This document shows positions 50,894-60,900 of a DNA stretch of 64,000 nt, one piece after another. The stretch lies in the NCBI RefSeq assembly GCF_014844075.1, contig NZ_CP062165.1, positions 124,001-188,000 on the forward strand, given 5' to 3'. A program made the position numbers and the translations under genes. The first letter of the stretch is position 1. Every line of letters begins with the position of its first letter. The stretch comes from Paenibacillus sp. JNUCC-31 (GTDB taxonomy: Bacteria > Bacillota > Bacilli > Paenibacillales > Paenibacillaceae). Under the pieces are notes generated by a model. The model saw only the letters and a list, made by a program, of their open reading frames with translations, made no database searches and was not told where the DNA came from.

Positions 50894-50928
50894 GAAAAAA
50901 GAATGCCACTTCGTTATGAAGTGGCATC
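50894..50928 (-). terminator. Terminator of the YesN-like gene
   Basis: Minus-strand GATGCCACTTC and GAAGTGGCATT form a stem of 10 bp with loop ATAAC, followed by CTTTTTTCTT. It separates yesMN from the transporter genes. Confidence 0.9.
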
Positions 50929-50936
50929 CTTGATTT

Positions 50937-52520
50937 TTATTGTTTTGCAAGACTTTTCCGATAATCCCTTGGCTTGAATCCGGTCCATTTTTCGAACATA
51001 CGTGCAAAATGCTGCGCATCCGAATAACCTACCTTATGACAGATTTCATACACCTTCAAATCTGTCTGTTCAAGCAATTCTTTCGCTTTGCTGATCCGTA
51101 TGTGGGTCAAAAAATTCAAATATGTTTCCCCTGTCTTTTGTTTGAAATATTGGCTTAAGTAATACGGGTTCATATAAAAGCGGGCAGCTAATTCGGCCAG
51201 GCTGATAGGTTCATCATAATGGTCTGTGACATATTCCTTGATCTCTGAGATCATGTCCTTTTTCTTGGGAGTACGTTGTTCCAGCAAAAATCCAATGATT
51301 CCACCAATGACTTCCACCATCCACTGCTCCAGAGACGCTAGCGTCTTAAACCGTGAAATCTCCTCCAAAGATAACAACTGACGACTTAACAACTTGTTCT
51401 GCTGAAGCTGCTGAAAAGATACTTTTCGAATGCTAAGCAAAAGGATGTTCAGGCATTGCAGCTGGAGATCTGCCGGACTGAAACCTGGGTCAGCTTCTAT
51501 TCTTCTAAAGATCCGATGGATCATATCCACGCTATCCCTTTCATCCAGGTTGTCGATGGCAGCCTCCAGGTCCGCGATCATCTCCTCTGTAACCAGCTCG
51601 CTTTTCCCTGTCCGATTCATGATCTGGGTAAACGAAATGATGGGCTCTGCGCCCTTGATCACTTGATAGCTGAGGGCATTTCGCGCCTCTTCAAAGGATT
51701 GGCTAATTCCACCAGGCCGATTCTGAACGCTGCCGATGCCAATCACGCTGAAGACGTTCAGTTGTCTGAACAGAATCTCATGAAGGCGCTGTGCCGTGTT
51801 AACCATATCTCTGCTCTCCAAAGCTGCATTGTGGATCACAATCACTGCAATTTGTGCACCTGTATAGCGAAAACGATAAACACTACCGTACTGTCTAAAC
51901 ACCAGATCAATCTGTCTAAATACAGGATCAAAACCGAGCTCTTTTAGACCGTCTGCCTTACTGCGGATTTCAATCAGGATACAAGTAAATTGTGTGCCCT
52001 CCTTAGGCATGCATCCGATCCTTTGCAGCTCCTCTGCAATTTCGGTATGGTCGTTCCCCATATCCAGAATATCTCGCAAGCCATCTTCCTGCATACGGTG
52101 ATGTGATGCCAGTTTTAATGCATCCATTTCCTGGACTTTGCTTCGCTCTATTTGAATTGTATCCATGACCTGACAAACACAGTCACGCAATTCCTGTTCC
52201 TCAACCGGCTTATTGATGTAAAAATTTACACCCAGCTTCATGCCTTTCCGGGCATATTCAAAGTCCGCATATCCACTTAGCAAGATGAATTTGCTCTGAA
52301 TGTCGACCTCTTTGAGCATTTGGATCATTTCCAGTCCACCCGCCTGCGGCATTCGAATATCGGTAATAACGATGTCCGGCTGCCATTTTTGAATCAGCTC
52401 GAAGCCTTCACGTCCATTATAAGCTGTTCCGACCACTTCACATTCCGGAATATAGCGATCTATCATCTTTTTGAGTCCATCCAATATCCCTTTTTCGTCA
52501 TCTACCAAAATCAGTTTCAT
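50937..52520 (-). CDS. YesN-type response regulator (receiver + AraC helix-turn-helix)
   Basis: About 527 residues. Receiver domain: MKLILVDDEKGILDG with Asp7/Asp8, phosphorylated Asp54 (VITDIRMPQ) and KPVEEQE. A long middle helical part with a degenerate GGDEF-like stretch (FRYTGAQIAVIVI) follows. The C-terminal 100 residues are an AraC-type double helix-turn-helix (LAELAARFYMNPYYLSQYFK, VYEICHKVGYSDAQHFARMF, KWTGFKPRDYRK). Start at ATG 52520 behind GGAAGGTG. The gene overlaps the kinase gene by 23 nt, so translation is coupled. It should activate the neighbouring lpl genes. Confidence 0.93.
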   Translation of the reverse strand: MKLILVDDEKGILDGLKKMIDRYIPECEVVGTAYNGREGFELIQKWQPDIVITDIRMPQAGGLEMIQMLKEVDIQSKFILLSGYADFEYARKGMKLGVNFYINKPVEEQELRDCVCQVMDTIQIERSKVQEMDALKLASHHRMQEDGLRDILDMGNDHTEIAEELQRIGCMPKEGTQFTCILIEIRSKADGLKELGFDPVFRQIDLVFRQYGSVYRFRYTGAQIAVIVIHNAALESRDMVNTAQRLHEILFRQLNVFSVIGIGSVQNRPGGISQSFEEARNALSYQVIKGAEPIISFTQIMNRTGKSELVTEEMIADLEAAIDNLDERDSVDMIHRIFRRIEADPGFSPADLQLQCLNILLLSIRKVSFQQLQQNKLLSRQLLSLEEISRFKTLASLEQWMVEVIGGIIGFLLEQRTPKKKDMISEIKEYVTDHYDEPISLAELAARFYMNPYYLSQYFKQKTGETYLNFLTHIRISKAKELLEQTDLKVYEICHKVGYSDAQHFARMFEKWTGFKPRDYRKSLAKQ

Positions 52521-54348
52521 TTCTCTCACCTTCCTTTTTCGCATCGAAACTTATGTGCTCAGGCTTGCCTATCCCGGGAATCCGAATTTCGATGGTCGTG
52601 CCATTCTCGATACCAGATAGCACCTTAATGTAATATGAATCTCCATAATGGAGCTTAATTCGTTCTGCAATATTGGTCAGTCCCAGACCGTTCTCTCCAA
52701 GGTCACTTTGGTTTTCAAGGCTGTATCTGTTTGAAGCCGCCTGTTCCAGCAGCGAATTCAGTTCCGTCCATTTCTCCGGCGACATTCCGGTTCCATTGTC
52801 CGAAATTCGGATCAGAATCTCTCCGTGTTCCGTCCAGCTCCCCTCGATTTTAATACATAATGCCTGGCTGTAGCCGGCAAAACCATGATTGATGCTATTT
52901 TCCACAATAGGCTGAAATACCAACGGAATGATGCTGCACTCCAGCATTTCACCCGGCATGTTGACGGACAATGTGAACATATCATCGAATCGGATGTTTT
53001 GAAGCTGCAGATAGTTGCCTGTGTACTCCAGTTCATGCTTAATCGAATGATGCCTTCCTTCTTTCCCAAGGGTTAACCGGAACATTCGAGCCAGAATTTT
53101 AATCATGCCTGCCGTATCCTCGTCATCTTTTACCAATGCCTTCATCCGAATCGATTCCAAGGTATTGTACAGCATATGGGGGTTAATCTGATGTTGAAGA
53201 GCGAGGAATTTGGCTTGCCGCTGCTTGATTTCTGCCACGTATACCTCTTCTATTAACGTTTTGATCGTGATAATCATTTTGTTGTAGCTGTATACCAGAC
53301 TTCCAATTTCATCACTGGTCTGTTCTTTCTCTATGGGAAGATATTGACCTACCTCTGCCTGCTTCATGCTTCTTCGAAGTGCCTTGATGGGTCTTGTAAT
53401 TGTATAACTGAGCCACAGCGAGATCAGAAAAATAATTAGGCAACTTGTCATGATCACAATCATGGTCAGCCCTTTCATTTGATTGATTTTCTGCAGCAAT
53501 TTGGAGCGTGGTATCTCGGTTTTGATGAATAATTCCCCTTGGGCCGTATGTTCCGATAAAATAATCCGATCTTCATTTGCACGGTCTCCCGTAAGATCGA
53601 ATCCTGAATGGAGCACCTGCTCCCATGTGATCCGGCCACTGGCAGCTTCGGAATGATAAACAATCTCTCTACGATCATTGCTTATAATCACGCTAATGCC
53701 ATATTTATCACGAGCTTGCAGAAACTCATGCTCAAGCTGAAGCAGCGTAAAGGGATCGAGATCGATTAGAAGCATGCCGGCGTATGCTCCTTTCGAATTA
53801 AACAGTACTCTTCCCACGGTCACAACGGCTCCTGCGCCCTTATCCTCGTAATAGGAACGATCGTGCAGACCGCTAATAAAAAAGGTCTGATCCGAATTGC
53901 GGAGCTGATTGTACCAATCCTGGGATAACAGTCTGCTCTCATCGACTCGACTGGTCGTAGTCGTGTATTGGTACACGCTGTTATCCCGGCTGATCAGCAT
54001 TACGGTGCCAATTTCGGATTTGAGCAATGAGACCCTCATGAGAAGCTGCTGTACGGCCACCCGCTGATTAACCTCCTCGTTCATGGGTATGCTTGACCCT
54101 TCTCCGAGCCTGTAGATCAATTCGTTTTCCACTAATACTGACTTCGTAATCTTGTCATATTCCTTGATAAATTCATTCAGCGAGGACTTGATCTGGGATG
54201 TATACAAGGAGGCAAATTCCTGTGAGGATTCTTCCAGCCCTTTAGCTGACTGATGAAAAATGAATACGCTTACAATTAATAGCGGAATGATGCAGGCCAG
54301 CAGGTAACTCAACATCAATTTGTTTTGAAACCTCAACTTTTTTATCAT
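52498..54348 (-). CDS. YesM-type sensor histidine kinase
   Basis: About 616 residues: helix LMLSYLLACIIPLLIVSVFI, an extracellular dCache-like sensor (VMLISRDNSVYQYTTTTSR, QTFFISGLHDRSYYEDKG), helix MIVIMTSCLIIFLISLWLSY, HAMP, and a His_kinase domain with LQHQINPHMLYNTLESIRM as the phosphorylation site and ISDNGTGMSPEKW and GLGLTNIAERIKLHYGD as ATP-binding boxes. Start at ATG 54348, 7 nt behind AAGGAAGG. It senses an extracellular sugar, or the solute-binding protein, and phosphorylates the YesN-like partner. Typical gene order for a Paenibacillus oligosaccharide locus. Confidence 0.93.
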   Translation of the reverse strand: MIKKLRFQNKLMLSYLLACIIPLLIVSVFIFHQSAKGLEESSQEFASLYTSQIKSSLNEFIKEYDKITKSVLVENELIYRLGEGSSIPMNEEVNQRVAVQQLLMRVSLLKSEIGTVMLISRDNSVYQYTTTTSRVDESRLLSQDWYNQLRNSDQTFFISGLHDRSYYEDKGAGAVVTVGRVLFNSKGAYAGMLLIDLDPFTLLQLEHEFLQARDKYGISVIISNDRREIVYHSEAASGRITWEQVLHSGFDLTGDRANEDRIILSEHTAQGELFIKTEIPRSKLLQKINQMKGLTMIVIMTSCLIIFLISLWLSYTITRPIKALRRSMKQAEVGQYLPIEKEQTSDEIGSLVYSYNKMIITIKTLIEEVYVAEIKQRQAKFLALQHQINPHMLYNTLESIRMKALVKDDEDTAGMIKILARMFRLTLGKEGRHHSIKHELEYTGNYLQLQNIRFDDMFTLSVNMPGEMLECSIIPLVFQPIVENSINHGFAGYSQALCIKIEGSWTEHGEILIRISDNGTGMSPEKWTELNSLLEQAASNRYSLENQSDLGENGLGLTNIAERIKLHYGDSYYIKVLSGIENGTTIEIRIPGIGKPEHISFDAKKEGERNETDFGR

Positions 54349-54742
54349 GGGCATCCCTTCCTTTGGTGCTCATCTTAACTTTTAATATCTATCGTCCGTC
54401 CATAATTGCGTTAACTTTAACGCTCCGACCCCTATCTTGTAAAGGGATTTTTGCTGGCTTCAAGCACAGTTTACAGCAAAATGAGACGTTGGATCATGCT
54501 CAACATGTACTGTCTTAAAAATAACTATGTATTTCCTTAAAAACAACCTGTTGATAGTGAAAAGGGAACCTCCCTTTTCCGGGAAACTGCCTTTACTTTA
54601 CTGTACACTCACACGAGTCTATGGTAGGTTTAGGCAAGCATTTGGCACGAATCATTTACCAGTAAAATCCAATTCGACGAGAAAAAGCAAGGTCATGTAT
54701 GGTGATTACACAACAACAAATTCTGAGGAGTAATTTTACACT
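54349..54742. other. Intergenic region between the divergent yesM-like and MFS genes
   Basis: Holds the promoters of both genes; I cannot place them with confidence. A 68-codon plus-strand frame (54527-54733) has no ribosome binding site and no protein-like composition. No hairpin or repeat was seen. Confidence 0.4.
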
Positions 54743-55951
54743 ATGATCAATCGATTTATCAGCTTATTTTCCATTCCTTCGTATGCTTTACTCTTTATGT
54801 GTATGGCATTACAAGGAATGGGCATTTCGCTCAGTACCCCCTTTTTATCTATTTATTTCACGGAACAGCTTGGCGTATCTATTGGCATGTTTGGGCTTTA
54901 TCTAGCCGTTACACTAATTGCAGGAATATGGATCAGTACACTTATCGGGAGACGTTCTGACCTCGGCTTAAATCGAAAGAGCGTTTATCTTTTCTCTACT
55001 CTCGCTAATGCCCTGGCTTTTAGTGGTTACTTGTTCATTCATGATTTTCCAATTTTGTTCATTTACATGACTGTGTTTACTGCCCTTGGTGCACCAGGGA
55101 TGCCTCAGTTGTTCGCTATTTCCAGAGAAGCAGTGATAAAGAGTCATTTTACTGAGCGTGCGTTTGCTAATTCTACCTTGCGTTCTGCTTTCTCTCTCGG
55201 CTTTATTACAGGTCCTTTAATCGGCACTTTATTACTCGCTGCTATTGGATTTAAGGGAATTTTTTTGGGTACAATCGGAGCTTTCTTGCTTGTTGCTCTG
55301 CTTGTTTTCCTGTTTCTCAAATCAAACACAGAAATGAAGAGCAATCATGCTGAAGTGAAAATAAAGAATTTCCGGCTGGCTCAAAACCGAGATATTTTGC
55401 TTCCTTTTCTAATTCTGATACTCATGTATACAGCTCATTGGATGAGCAGCATAAACACGGCTCTCTTTATTACAAACAATCTTGGGGGAACGACAAGCGA
55501 TGTCGGTTTAGTCAGCAGTATATGTGCTGCACTGGAAATTCCTTTTATGATTGTACTCGGTCTACTTAGTGCAAAGTATAGTAACCGAATCTTGGTGTTT
55601 TGCGGGGCTATTTTCGGAGGAGCTTATTATTTCGTTATCCTTATTTCGAACGCGATGTGGCAAATGCTTTCAGCACAAATTTTGCTCGCTGTTTTTGTCG
55701 CCGTCATTTCTGCGATTGGAATTAGCTACATTCAGGACCTGCTGCCCAGAATGCCAGGATATGCTTCCACACTCTATTCGAATTCATCCACAATCGGCAG
55801 GCTGATTGGTAGTCTTCTTGGTGGTGGAGTAGCCAGCATTGTGGGTTACCGATACTCATTTATCTTCTGCTTTATACTTATCATTGTTGCTGTAATTATG
55901 CTTGTGGTAAGTGGACGACAGCCTGCAGATGAACCGCAAATTTCAACCTAA
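54743..55951 (+). CDS. MFS transporter, sugar-efflux (Set) type
   Basis: A 402-residue 12-helix permease. The first helix (YALLFMCMALQGMGISLSTP), the motif STLIGRRSDLGLNRKS between helices 2 and 3, and the second-half FGGAYYFVILISNAMWQM, YIQDLLPRMPGYASTLYSNS follow the SetA/SotB-like sugar efflux branch. Proteins of this branch export short oligosaccharides or glycosides, or related drugs. AGGAG lies 14 nt before the ATG at 54743. It is followed by a family B hairpin that overlaps the convergent gene. No local regulator is obvious. Confidence 0.83.
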   Translation: MINRFISLFSIPSYALLFMCMALQGMGISLSTPFLSIYFTEQLGVSIGMFGLYLAVTLIAGIWISTLIGRRSDLGLNRKSVYLFSTLANALAFSGYLFIHDFPILFIYMTVFTALGAPGMPQLFAISREAVIKSHFTERAFANSTLRSAFSLGFITGPLIGTLLLAAIGFKGIFLGTIGAFLLVALLVFLFLKSNTEMKSNHAEVKIKNFRLAQNRDILLPFLILILMYTAHWMSSINTALFITNNLGGTTSDVGLVSSICAALEIPFMIVLGLLSAKYSNRILVFCGAIFGGAYYFVILISNAMWQMLSAQILLAVFVAVISAIGISYIQDLLPRMPGYASTLYSNSSTIGRLIGSLLGGGVASIVGYRYSFIFCFILIIVAVIMLVVSGRQPADEPQIST

Positions 55952-56040
55952 CTACGCCGATTCAACGGGATAATGTAGATTTTTGAGCTTTTCCACCTAT
56001 GGGGTTTGTCATCTTATCACTAAACTATCTGCACAAAAGT

Positions 56041-56087
56041 CGAACAAAGCAGCCGATCATAGATTAGCTGCTCTTGTTCGTTTTTTT
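56041..56087. repeat. Dispersed hairpin repeat, family B copy 5, acting as shared terminator
   Basis: CGAACAAAGCAGC (56041-56053) and GCTGCTCTTGTTCG (56067-56080) form a long stem around CGATCATAGATTA, then TTTTTTT follows on the plus strand. It terminates the MFS gene and overlaps the last codons of the convergent gene ending at 56064, giving its TNKSS tail. Confidence 0.75.
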
Positions 56088-56993
56088 GAATTTGATATCC
56101 TTATGATTTAAAAATTTCATTAAATCGTTACTCAGTAGAACAATCTCATTGTTAGCATTATTCGCATAATCCGGCAACATCATATCCCTAACCATATTCG
56201 TTCGTAGCCATGTCATAAAGAAAAGATCCAAAATTAAGTTTGGAAAATTAAGCACCATTTTAAGCATTGGTGGATCAATTGAAACACCAGCTTTTTGTAT
56301 TGCCTTTAGATGCGCTTTTAAATTGACTGTTATTTTGCGTGCCGTCCTTCTGGTTCTGGCTGTTTTTTTGTCCATTATCTTATTCTCGGATTGTAAAACG
56401 CTCAACATGGCAATGTCTGATACAGAATGTGTGATTAGATACGACTGCATATCCTTTTTAATAACGTAAGGAAGCTTTGCTATTTTAAATATTTTTGCGA
56501 GGTTTTCTATGCGTTCTGTCACTACACCATTAATTTCTCCGAATGCAGTTGCCGCTATAATCTTTGGTAGAAATCGAGTATGCAATATTCCATCCTTAAT
56601 CTGTCCGCCGAAGCCCGGAAAAGCGGGTAAAAGCCTATCACCTACGATATCCAGCCACGAAGAAAATCCCATTGAATTACTAATCATCGTAATTATATTT
56701 TCGCTTCGATTATCTTTTAGCGCTAACAACGCTGATTCGGACCGATCATAACGAACGGTAACGAAAATAAAATCGTATACATCGTCGTTTTCGAGTGTAT
56801 CAATGACATTCACTTTTATCGATCTGACTGTACCTTTTTCCTTATACCGCAAGCCATTTTCTCTTAATGATATATATCTATTAGAACGTGCAAATAGGGT
56901 AACGTCAAACCCTGCTTCTATAAGCTTCATTGCATACATGCTCCCGATGACACCTGCACCAAAAATTAAAATTCGATCTTGTTTATTCGACAT
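56064..56993 (-). CDS. Ketopantoate reductase (ApbA/PanE)-family protein
   Basis: About 309 residues. Rossmann motif ILIFGAGVIGSMYAMKLIEA and NADPH-specific LFARSNRYISLRENG; NSMGFSSWLDIVGD corresponds to the pantoate-binding region and a catalytic Lys is expected in the helical half (KKDMQSYLITHSVSD). The C-terminal half is divergent from true PanE, and the last residues come from a family B hairpin. Such paralogues next to a TetR gene are often detoxification or secondary reductases. Start at ATG 56993, 8 nt behind TAGGAG. Divergent from a TetR gene with a 24-bp operator between. Confidence 0.82.
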   Translation of the reverse strand: MSNKQDRILIFGAGVIGSMYAMKLIEAGFDVTLFARSNRYISLRENGLRYKEKGTVRSIKVNVIDTLENDDVYDFIFVTVRYDRSESALLALKDNRSENIITMISNSMGFSSWLDIVGDRLLPAFPGFGGQIKDGILHTRFLPKIIAATAFGEINGVVTERIENLAKIFKIAKLPYVIKKDMQSYLITHSVSDIAMLSVLQSENKIMDKKTARTRRTARKITVNLKAHLKAIQKAGVSIDPPMLKMVLNFPNLILDLFFMTWLRTNMVRDMMLPDYANNANNEIVLLSNDLMKFLNHKDIKFKKTNKSS

Positions 56994-57030
56994 TAAAACC
57001 ACTCCTACCGTTTACCATTTCTTATTTAAT

Positions 57031-57054
57031 CATCCGACAACATGTTGTATGATG
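57031..57054. promoter_or_regulatory. TetR operator, 24-bp near-palindrome
   Basis: CATCCGACAACA-TGTTGTATGATG, with a perfect 12-bp core ACAACATGTTGT (57037-57048). Its left half reappears inverted at 57104-57115 (TTGTCGGATGAT) just before the TetR start, so a second half-site covers the TetR promoter. Confidence 0.75.
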
Positions 57055-57142
57055 TGATTATAAATTTTCAATATTCATTGATCAACCATCAGTTTTTTAT
57101 GATTTGTCGGATGATATTCTTATTCGCTAGTAGGAGGAAAAC

Positions 57143-57694
57143 ATGAAAAAGCAACCCCAAATAACGGAGAAAACAAGACAAACATTTGTTGAAGTTTTTT
57201 GTGAGTTATACAGCCAAAAACCAATTGAGAAAATTTCAGTTCAGGAAATTGCGAATAAGTCAGGATATAACCGCAGCACCTTTTATCAATACTTTACAGA
57301 CATTTATGAATTACTAGAAACCGTTGAAAATGAGTTGTTAAATGACATCAAAAAAGAATTGGCGAATAAAGAGCTATCGATGCATACCGTTCAAGATACG
57401 CTCTATTGTCTGGACAAAAGAGAACATCTCCTGGTTCTTAATGCCCTTGTGGGTGATTATGGAAGTGCACGTTTCTTAAAACGTTTAAAAAAAGAAATCA
57501 CTTTGGACCAATTGGAATTGAACGTTCCACAAAACCATGCCTTAACGCCATACTTAATTGAGTTTTACCTGACAACTTCCCTTTTTTTATTTCGTCTTTG
57601 GCTCCAGCGTCAAAAGGATTTATCGTCAGAAGAATTTTTTAAGTTAGTGGAGAACCTATATTCAAAAGGGATTACGCCCTATATTAAAGAATGA
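57143..57694 (+). CDS. TetR-family regulator
   Basis: A 183-residue TetR protein; the helix-turn-helix is KISVQEIANKSGYNRSTFYQYF, and the C-terminal domain (LLVLNALVGDYGSARFLKRL, FYLTTSLFLFRLWLQRQKDL) is of the type found in the TetR_C_11-like group. GTAGGAGG lies 7 nt before the ATG. Divergent from the ketopantoate-reductase-like gene, with a strong operator between, so it most likely represses that gene and itself. Ligand unknown. Confidence 0.9.
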   Translation: MKKQPQITEKTRQTFVEVFCELYSQKPIEKISVQEIANKSGYNRSTFYQYFTDIYELLETVENELLNDIKKELANKELSMHTVQDTLYCLDKREHLLVLNALVGDYGSARFLKRLKKEITLDQLELNVPQNHALTPYLIEFYLTTSLFLFRLWLQRQKDLSSEEFFKLVENLYSKGITPYIKE

Positions 57695-57770
57695 GTCGGT
57701 CATTTTTTAACAATGAAAAGCGCGCATAAGCTTGAATGAACAACCCACTCCCTAAAGACTAACCCACAGT

Positions 57771-57810
57771 TACCTGCCCGTTAACTTAACGAAACAGATA
57801 AATATCAAAA
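57771..57810. repeat. Solo CCGTTAG motif (family C)
   Basis: TACCTGCCCGTTAACTTAAC followed by GAAACAGATAAATATC; the same 36 nt, with few changes, appear at 39429. It is 77 nt past the TetR stop. Confidence 0.6.
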
Positions 57811-57914
57811 GCCGAAGTCTTTTATTATTGTGCTCACATTATCCTCAGGTTCACATAGTTAATAACGTTTTTTTAAACATTGGCAAGGCATCATGCTCGA
57901 AGCATTCCCTTAAA

Positions 57915-57966
57915 AGGAAACCAACCTTGTTCCTGCATAAAATAGGATCAAGGTTGGTTTCTTTAA
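57915..57966 (-). terminator. Terminator of the SLH protein gene
   Basis: GAAACCAACCTTG (57917-57929) pairs perfectly with CAAGGTTGGTTTC (57949-57961); inner AGGATC/TTCCT adds pairs. The structure overlaps the end of the gene by a few bases downstream of the stop. Confidence 0.85.
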
Positions 57967-60900
57967 TTACAGCTGCAAGAAAATCTTATACAGAACCTGA
58001 GCAGCTTCTGCTCTGGTTGTCGTTCCAGCAGGACTCAGGGTGACATTGCTTCGCCCGTTTATGAAACCCATTTCAACCATTGCAGCCATGTCATCAACTG
58101 CGTACTTTGCTACATTTTCCGCATCTGTAAATCTCTTGAGATCCTCAGCTGTATGGGTCTGCTCAGTTTTCCCCACTGCCCGCAAAGCCCGCATGGTCAG
58201 CACAGTCAAATCTTGTCTAGCAATTTCCGTTTCCGGATAGAAGCTGCCGTTCGAGCCCAGGGCGATCCCGAGTGCTTTCGCTATTCCGATTTCCTCATAG
58301 TATAGGTCTGTTCCCTTCATATCACTGAAGGTGGTGTTGAACTCTGCTTTGAGATCCAGTGTCCTTACCAACCAAGCTAGATACTCACCTCTTGTGACCT
58401 TTTGGCCGGGACTAAAGCTTGTTGCTGATGTCCCGTCGATGAATCCTTTGGACGCCATTGTTTCAACCGCTGGTGCGTACCACGAATCCTTGATGACATC
58501 ATTGAAGAACTTCTTCGTATAAACAACTGCATATTCACCTGTGTTTGCCGCTGGAAAAACAATGGCTTGTAGAGCACTGTCGTATTTGCCATTCAGTAGC
58601 TGAACAAATGTACTATTCGCAGCCACGTACGAAACTGTAAGGTATTTGGAATTGGCCAATTCTTCAACATCAGGAGCATAAGGCAGTCTGATTTCAGCCG
58701 GTGCATTCAAGGCTACCATTTCTTCTCCATCTAATTGGACAGCGAATGCAATAACAGGTCTGCTGGCTGTTACGGATTTTACTTCTGAATGTAGCTTTGC
58801 CGTATCTAGCCAGCTCAGTGTCAGTACCACACTTTTGGCACCTGACACATACTTCAGCAAATTAGAAGGTACTGCAACGGTTCCAAATTCCGTATTAATC
58901 TCGATCCTGATGTTGGCATGCTCTGCGGTTAGTGCAGCTGCAGGAAGCTCAACCGCATAGGAATTGGCACCCTTTGCTTTCGGAATGTCCACCATGATTG
59001 TTTTAATATTACTGCTATTCGCCTTTACATGCTCCAGAGCCTTATTAAGGTCTTCCTGCCGGATGGGTGCTCCTTTAGCTTTACCGGTTTTGATATCCGT
59101 CTTTGGTGCCACAATCTTAATCAAATTCCCTTCGACTTTGATGTTTTCAGGAGTCGGTGAAGGTGCGGTGACTGACACAGGTGCATCCATTGACGGCGGT
59201 GTTTCCGTCGGGTTCGGATTGATGACTGGATTGCTGATAACGACAGTAAGGGATTGGCTCGCATAATGAGTTGCCGTTTCTTTATATCTCACTTCGTAGA
59301 TTCCGTTGCCAAGACCTGTAACCTCTGTGCCTGTGATCGCATGCCAGCTGTCGGCGTCTCCTCCCTCTTGCCGGTATTCCATTGCAGGACTTACACCAAT
59401 GATCTTACCGTCCTTGACCCCCGCTGCACTGACATTTACAGCCTTGACCTCTGCACTGGACGGCGGATTCTGCTCCTGCTTGGTTCCGTCAGGCACAACG
59501 ATCAGGATCGCAGGGCTTGGATTGCTCATATCTGTTCCGGCGTACCGGAGCTCATAGCTGCCGGCTACCAGACCTTCAATGCTGCTCCCACTGACCGGCA
59601 TGTAACCACCGTGATCTGCCATCCGGTACTCCATATCGGCAGTCACATTTTCAATCCTGCCATCATTTCCGCCTGCTGCTGTAGGCGGTGTAATGACCAG
59701 TCCTTCCGCTGTTGGTGCCTCTCTGTCTTCCTTGGCTTCATTGCGAATGTCCACGGTTACCGGCGGACTTGCCTTTAGGCTGTCTGTGGCTGCGTACCGG
59801 ATCTGATAGCTGCCAGGCTCCAGATCGCTGATACTTGAACCTGTAACAGGCATGTAGTCCTCTTCGCCAAGCTTCCGGTATTCCATCGTATCATTCAAAC
59901 CCTCAATTTTGCCTTTTATGTCGATATCCGAATTGGCGTGTGAGATTACCCATCCACTCGCATCTGGTGCAGCCTGCTCCTGTGTCTGCCCTTCCGGTAT
60001 AACGACTTCCTTATCCAGGCTGGCGCTCAGCGAACCAGTCTTCATATATCGGACATAATATTTACCGGCAGTGAGGCCTGTAACCTCAGTTTCTGCAATT
60101 GCAGTATAAACTTCTTCGCCTTCTTTCTTATACTCCATTTCGCTTGTCACACCAACCAGTTTGCCGTCATCTCCATGGAGAACGGACGGTGCCACCCCGG
60201 CTGGTGTTACTGGAGCCGCGCGATCAGGAATGGATCCGGCCTGGAGAACTTCCCATTCCCACAGGCCGACACCGTTGTCGCCTGCCTGTGATTGCTTGGC
60301 CAGGGTCACCCGCAGTGCTTTTACATTCAGCACTGGATCAAACGTGTACGGATTGGAGGATTCTGCCGGAGAATGTTCAACCACTTTGATTCCCTCCGTA
60401 ACTGTTCCCGCTGTTACCCATTCATCAGTTGCGCTATCCGCCGGGATGTAGGAATACACAATTTGGGTAGGCGGCTTGATTCCGCCGGCATCTGACCACA
60501 GCACCAGATTCGAACTCCGGATGGAGGCACCCTGCGGCCATTCATATTGCACCCACTCCTCTGCGCCCTCATGGCCCCAGGTCCCCCAATGCGAAATGTT
60601 GTTGCCATCCTTCTTTCCGTCGTTTACTGCCGCCAGACTCTCCCAAGGAGAGGTATAGCTGGAAGAGGCATTTGCGAGGAAGGCCATATTGCCGTCTCTC
60701 GGACTGAGCAGACGCAAATCCGTCAGCAGCTTCTCAAGCGCCAGGGTAACTTCCTCGTCTATGGCATTCATATTCTTGATCACAGCAGATGCTTCTGTCT
60801 TCGCCGCTTCGATTGGCGCAAGGCCAGGATCTGCAAAGTTCGAAGCATTTAATGTATTTACATAGTTATAGACCTTAATCAGTTCTGACTTATCTACCGC

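Noticed and set aside
54527..54733. 68-codon frame before the sugar-efflux MFS gene
   Set aside because: No ribosome binding site and no recognisable protein features; likely leader sequence.
59254..59778. 174-codon plus-strand frame
   Set aside because: Antisense to the repeat block of the SLH protein, with no start signals; a shadow of that gene.
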